7,779 bases of DNA, taken from DASROJ01 sp035646975 (GTDB lineage Bacteria; Acidobacteriota; Polarisedimenticolia; JACPZX01; DASXTC01). Shown in pieces: positions 5,891-7,779 of this stretch. Position 1 is the first letter of the stretch. Every line of letters begins with the position of its first letter. Below the pieces are notes generated by a model, which saw only the letters and a program-made list of their open reading frames with translations, made no database searches and was not told the DNA's origin. Position numbers and translations under genes: made by a program. The stretch spans positions 1 through 7,779 of the forward strand of contig DASROJ010000225.1 of the NCBI GenBank assembly GCA_035646975.1, read 5' to 3'.

Positions 5891-7699
5891 TCAACGACAA
5901 ACCAGACCCACGTGAGCGGCTCCCGCTGAAGTCGTTCCCAGCGACCCCATTCCCGCACTGCCTCGGCAGTCGTTATCGGCACGCACGAGGTAGTAGTAGA
6001 TCGTGCCTGGAGGAGGCCCCGCGGGGTCCAACGCGAGGGTGTCGTTGCCGTCCTGTCGCTCCACGCAGGTCGCGCCGGAGACGAAGTTGCCGGCAGAGCC
6101 GGAGCGGATCACATCAAACGTTACGCCGCTGCCGTCGGACAATGTCTGGCCATCCCAGCTCAGGGTGTCGTTGTCGACGAAGGTCAGGTTTGTCGCCTCC
6201 TGCGGCCGGGCGAATCTCGTGGCGTCCCGGTCATCGCAGTCGCCACCCATTGGAGCGAGTCCGTCGCCGTCGCGATCGATCGTCGAGAAAAGGCCGAGGT
6301 AAAGCAACGCCTTGCCGACGTGCTGCAGACCGCTGACGGGGCTTGTGAAGTCCGGAGCACCGACGACGAGGTCCGCCGAACCGTCGGCGTTCACGTCTCC
6401 CGCGCCTGAGACCGACGAGCCAAAAGATGAACTCTGGTCCGAGCCGGTGCGGATCAGACCCAGAGGCCCGGGCGGAAATCCGCCGGGAGATCCGAACGCT
6501 ACCAGCACGGCGCCGACGCTGCGCTGGTTGTCGACCCAGTTGGGCGCCCCCGTCACGAGGTCTTCGTATCCGTCCCCGTCGACATCACCAGCCGCGCTCA
6601 CCGAGTTTCCCAGCCACCGGTTCGCCGAGCCACCGAGCGCAGTCCAGCTCGGCGTGATCGGAAGGCCAGCTGGCGAACCGTAGTAAGCCTGCAACAACCC
6701 CTCGTTTTCCGCCGTGCCGTCATAGAACGGCGCACCAACGGCCAGATCCGAATAGCCGTCGCCATTGAAGTCCGCCGCCGCCGTCGCAAAACCCAGCCTC
6801 GCCCCCTGCTGAGTGGATGTCACCATCCAGGGCGCGGAGCCCATGAGGCCGGTTGTAGAACCGGAGTAAACGAAGACCCTGCCCAGCTCGGACTGCTCGG
6901 TCTGAGGATTGTCGTACTCGGGGGCCGCAATGACCACGTCACCGAAACCGTCGCCGTTCACGTCGCCGGCCGAACCGACGGTCGCCCCGAAGGCGGAGAA
7001 GTGGCCGCTGGTCTGGGGTGGCCCCAGGACGGTCGACACCGGAGCTGCCGACAGGCCGCCGGAGAAACCGAGGTAGACGAAGGCCGCGCCCTGTTCGGGG
7101 GATCCGGCGAAGTAGAACCCCTGCGCGCCGATGATCACGTCGTCGTAGCCGTCGCCGTTCACGTCACCCGCCGCCCCAACCGCCCGCCCAAATTGCACCG
7201 CGCCGGAGCAGTTGCATGCTCCAGTCCAGCTCGGAGTGAGCGGCAACCCTTCAGGCGAACCGTAATAGAGGTAGGCCCTGCCGTTCCAACCTGCATAGAA
7301 CGGCGCGCCGATGACCACATCGGCAAAGCCGTCCCGATTCACGTCTCCTGCGCCCGCAATTGCGTATCCGAACTCGATTCCAGGAGAGTCTCCTGTAGCC
7401 GACCAGACCGGCGCCATGGAGAGCCCGGTGGGCGAGCCGAGGTACAGCGTCACCCGCCCTTTGTTCTGGAACTGAGGTTCTGCGATCACCACGTCGTCGT
7501 AGCCGTCTCCATTCACGTCGCCGGCGCGGGAGACGACCCAGCCGAGCTGGGCTCCCGCCAGTTGACCCTCGACGCTCCAGGCCGGAGAGGTCTCCAGAAG
7601 GGACGACGGGGTCGTCGAGGCGGCCTCAACCATCGACCAGGACAGGATGGTCACGAGGGTCGCCACCACGACATGCGCTGACTTTCCGTGCCGGGTCAT
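5891..7699 (-). CDS. Secreted seven-repeat FG-GAP (integrin-alpha-like) beta-propeller with MopE-like loop and Fn3-like C-terminus
   Basis: Starting from ATG at 7699, the product has 602 residues. A Sec signal peptide is clear: MTRHGKS, a hydrophobic core (8-24), then VEA-A with cleavage near residue 26. Seven calcium-loop cores of the form D-x-N/D-x-D-G-x-x-D begin at residues 61, 119, 179, 246, 310, 372 and 435, spaced 58-67 residues apart, each followed by a D-V-V-I-G-A-P-like strand. Six of the intervening units carry a G-S-P-x-G-L-like turn. Seven FG-GAP units make one closed propeller. DRDGDG...DCDDRD (475-492) resembles the MopE/putative metal-binding motif. Residues about 500-602 look like a fibronectin-III-like domain, with a PPPGTIYYYLVRADNDC element (562-578). 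No cell-wall, autotransporter or MYXO-type sorting tail is seen. FG-GAP proteins mediate adhesion or ligand binding outside the cell; the ligand here is unknown. The ATG at 7753 (18 residues longer) lacks a ribosome site and would bury the signal peptide. Confidence 0.9.
   Translation of the reverse strand: MTRHGKSAHVVVATLVTILSWSMVEAASTTPSSLLETSPAWSVEGQLAGAQLGWVVSRAGDVNGDGYDDVVIAEPQFQNKGRVTLYLGSPTGLSMAPVWSATGDSPGIEFGYAIAGAGDVNRDGFADVVIGAPFYAGWNGRAYLYYGSPEGLPLTPSWTGACNCSGAVQFGRAVGAAGDVNGDGYDDVIIGAQGFYFAGSPEQGAAFVYLGFSGGLSAAPVSTVLGPPQTSGHFSAFGATVGSAGDVNGDGFGDVVIAAPEYDNPQTEQSELGRVFVYSGSTTGLMGSAPWMVTSTQQGARLGFATAAADFNGDGYSDLAVGAPFYDGTAENEGLLQAYYGSPAGLPITPSWTALGGSANRWLGNSVSAAGDVDGDGYEDLVTGAPNWVDNQRSVGAVLVAFGSPGGFPPGPLGLIRTGSDQSSSFGSSVSGAGDVNADGSADLVVGAPDFTSPVSGLQHVGKALLYLGLFSTIDRDGDGLAPMGGDCDDRDATRFARPQEATNLTFVDNDTLSWDGQTLSDGSGVTFDVIRSGSAGNFVSGATCVERQDGNDTLALDPAGPPPGTIYYYLVRADNDCRGSAGMGSLGTTSAGAAHVGLVCR
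6381..7519 (-). repeat. Seven dispersed copies of a 17-bp FG-GAP calcium-loop coding unit
   Basis: A degenerate 17-mer, in plus-strand sense close to CCGTCGCCGTTCACGTC, recurs at 6381, 6570, 6756, 6948, 7149, 7329 and 7503 (left ends). The spacings are 189, 186, 192, 201, 180 and 174 bp, all multiples of three. The 6948 and 7149 copies are identical; the copy at 6570 (ending GACATC) and the copy at 6756 (ATTGAAGTC) have drifted most. It encodes the D-V-N-G-D-G core of each blade, so it is a protein repeat visible in DNA and not an independent element. Confidence 0.85.
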
Positions 7700-7705
7700 C
7701 GTGCG

Positions 7706-7710
7706 CTCCC
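7706..7710 (-). promoter_or_regulatory. Ribosome binding site that sets the FG-GAP start at 7699
   Basis: GGGAG on the minus strand lies 6 nt before the ATG at 7699. Together with the signal peptide that begins right there, it rules against the longer reading frame from 7753. Confidence 0.7.
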
Positions 7711-7717
7711 TGACGTG

Positions 7718-7750
7718 GAACGGGCGTTCGAGGTTGATTACGAGATCATA
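7718..7750 (-). promoter_or_regulatory. Possible -10 element and leader palindrome of the FG-GAP gene
   Basis: On the minus strand TATGAT (7750-7745, five of six matches to the -10 consensus) is followed by a perfect inverted repeat GAACG-GG-CGTTC (7718-7729 in plus sense). The palindrome would fall early in a roughly 40-nt leader, ahead of the ribosome site. No good -35 element is present at the right distance, so the promoter call is weak. The palindrome itself is certain but short. Confidence 0.25.
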
Positions 7751-7779
7751 CATCCACAGGGATGAAGCCAGCCATGGAA

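Noticed and set aside
5871..5896. An imperfect inverted repeat (CGTTG...CAACG with inner GCC/GGC) between the convergent genes, as a bidirectional terminator
   Set aside because: The stem is only five pairs plus three with mismatched bulges, there is no T-tract on either side, and it runs into the stop codon of the FG-GAP gene.
6381..7519. The regular 17-bp repeats as a CRISPR-like or satellite array
   Set aside because: They are degenerate, their spacings are multiples of three and unequal, and each encodes the FG-GAP calcium loop in frame.

Overview
The window is gene-dense, high-G+C bacterial DNA (roughly two thirds G+C by eye). It holds five protein genes and no recognisable RNA gene, insertion sequence, CRISPR array or phage gene. 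Shine-Dalgarno-like sites, non-ATG starts, a lipid-linked-sugar type glycosyltransferase pair and a secreted FG-GAP protein with a MopE-like calcium/metal loop suggest a Gram-negative environmental lineage such as Acidobacteriota, Myxococcota-like bacteria or a related uncultured phylum. The sequence alone does not fix the phylum.

Layout. Bases 1-3450 carry three genes on the minus strand. In transcription order they are an FkbM-type SAM-dependent methyltransferase (2602-3450), a polytopic GT-C fold glycosyltransferase-like protein (1101-2423) and a DUF2723/TMEM260-like GT-C protein that runs off the left edge (1-1073). The DUF2723 gene is easy to miss because it has no stop inside the window. 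A 162-bp divergent intergenic region (3451-3612) separates this cassette from a plus-strand gene (3613-5862). That gene encodes a 749-residue membrane protein in which a spermidine-synthase-like SAM-binding domain sits between two groups of about seven membrane segments. It is followed after only 28 bp by a convergent minus-strand gene (5891-7699) for a secreted seven-blade FG-GAP beta-propeller protein.

How the genes may work together. The minus-strand trio fits a small module for making or decorating a surface glycan or glycoprotein: two integral-membrane sugar transferases that would use polyprenyl-linked sugars on the periplasmic side, plus a methyltransferase of the kind that often caps sugars. 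The SpeE-like membrane protein is divergently placed and may share the control region, but it is not obviously a polyamine enzyme because the usual catalytic aspartate position holds glycine. The FG-GAP protein is a separate convergent unit and could be a surface or secreted substrate, though nothing in the sequence proves this.

The observation most worth checking is the topology of the SpeE-like protein. Counting membrane segments by hand and applying the positive-inside rule places its SAM-fold domain outside the cytoplasm, where SAM is not expected. I did not find a clear defence system, mobile element or other wholly new multi-gene system here.
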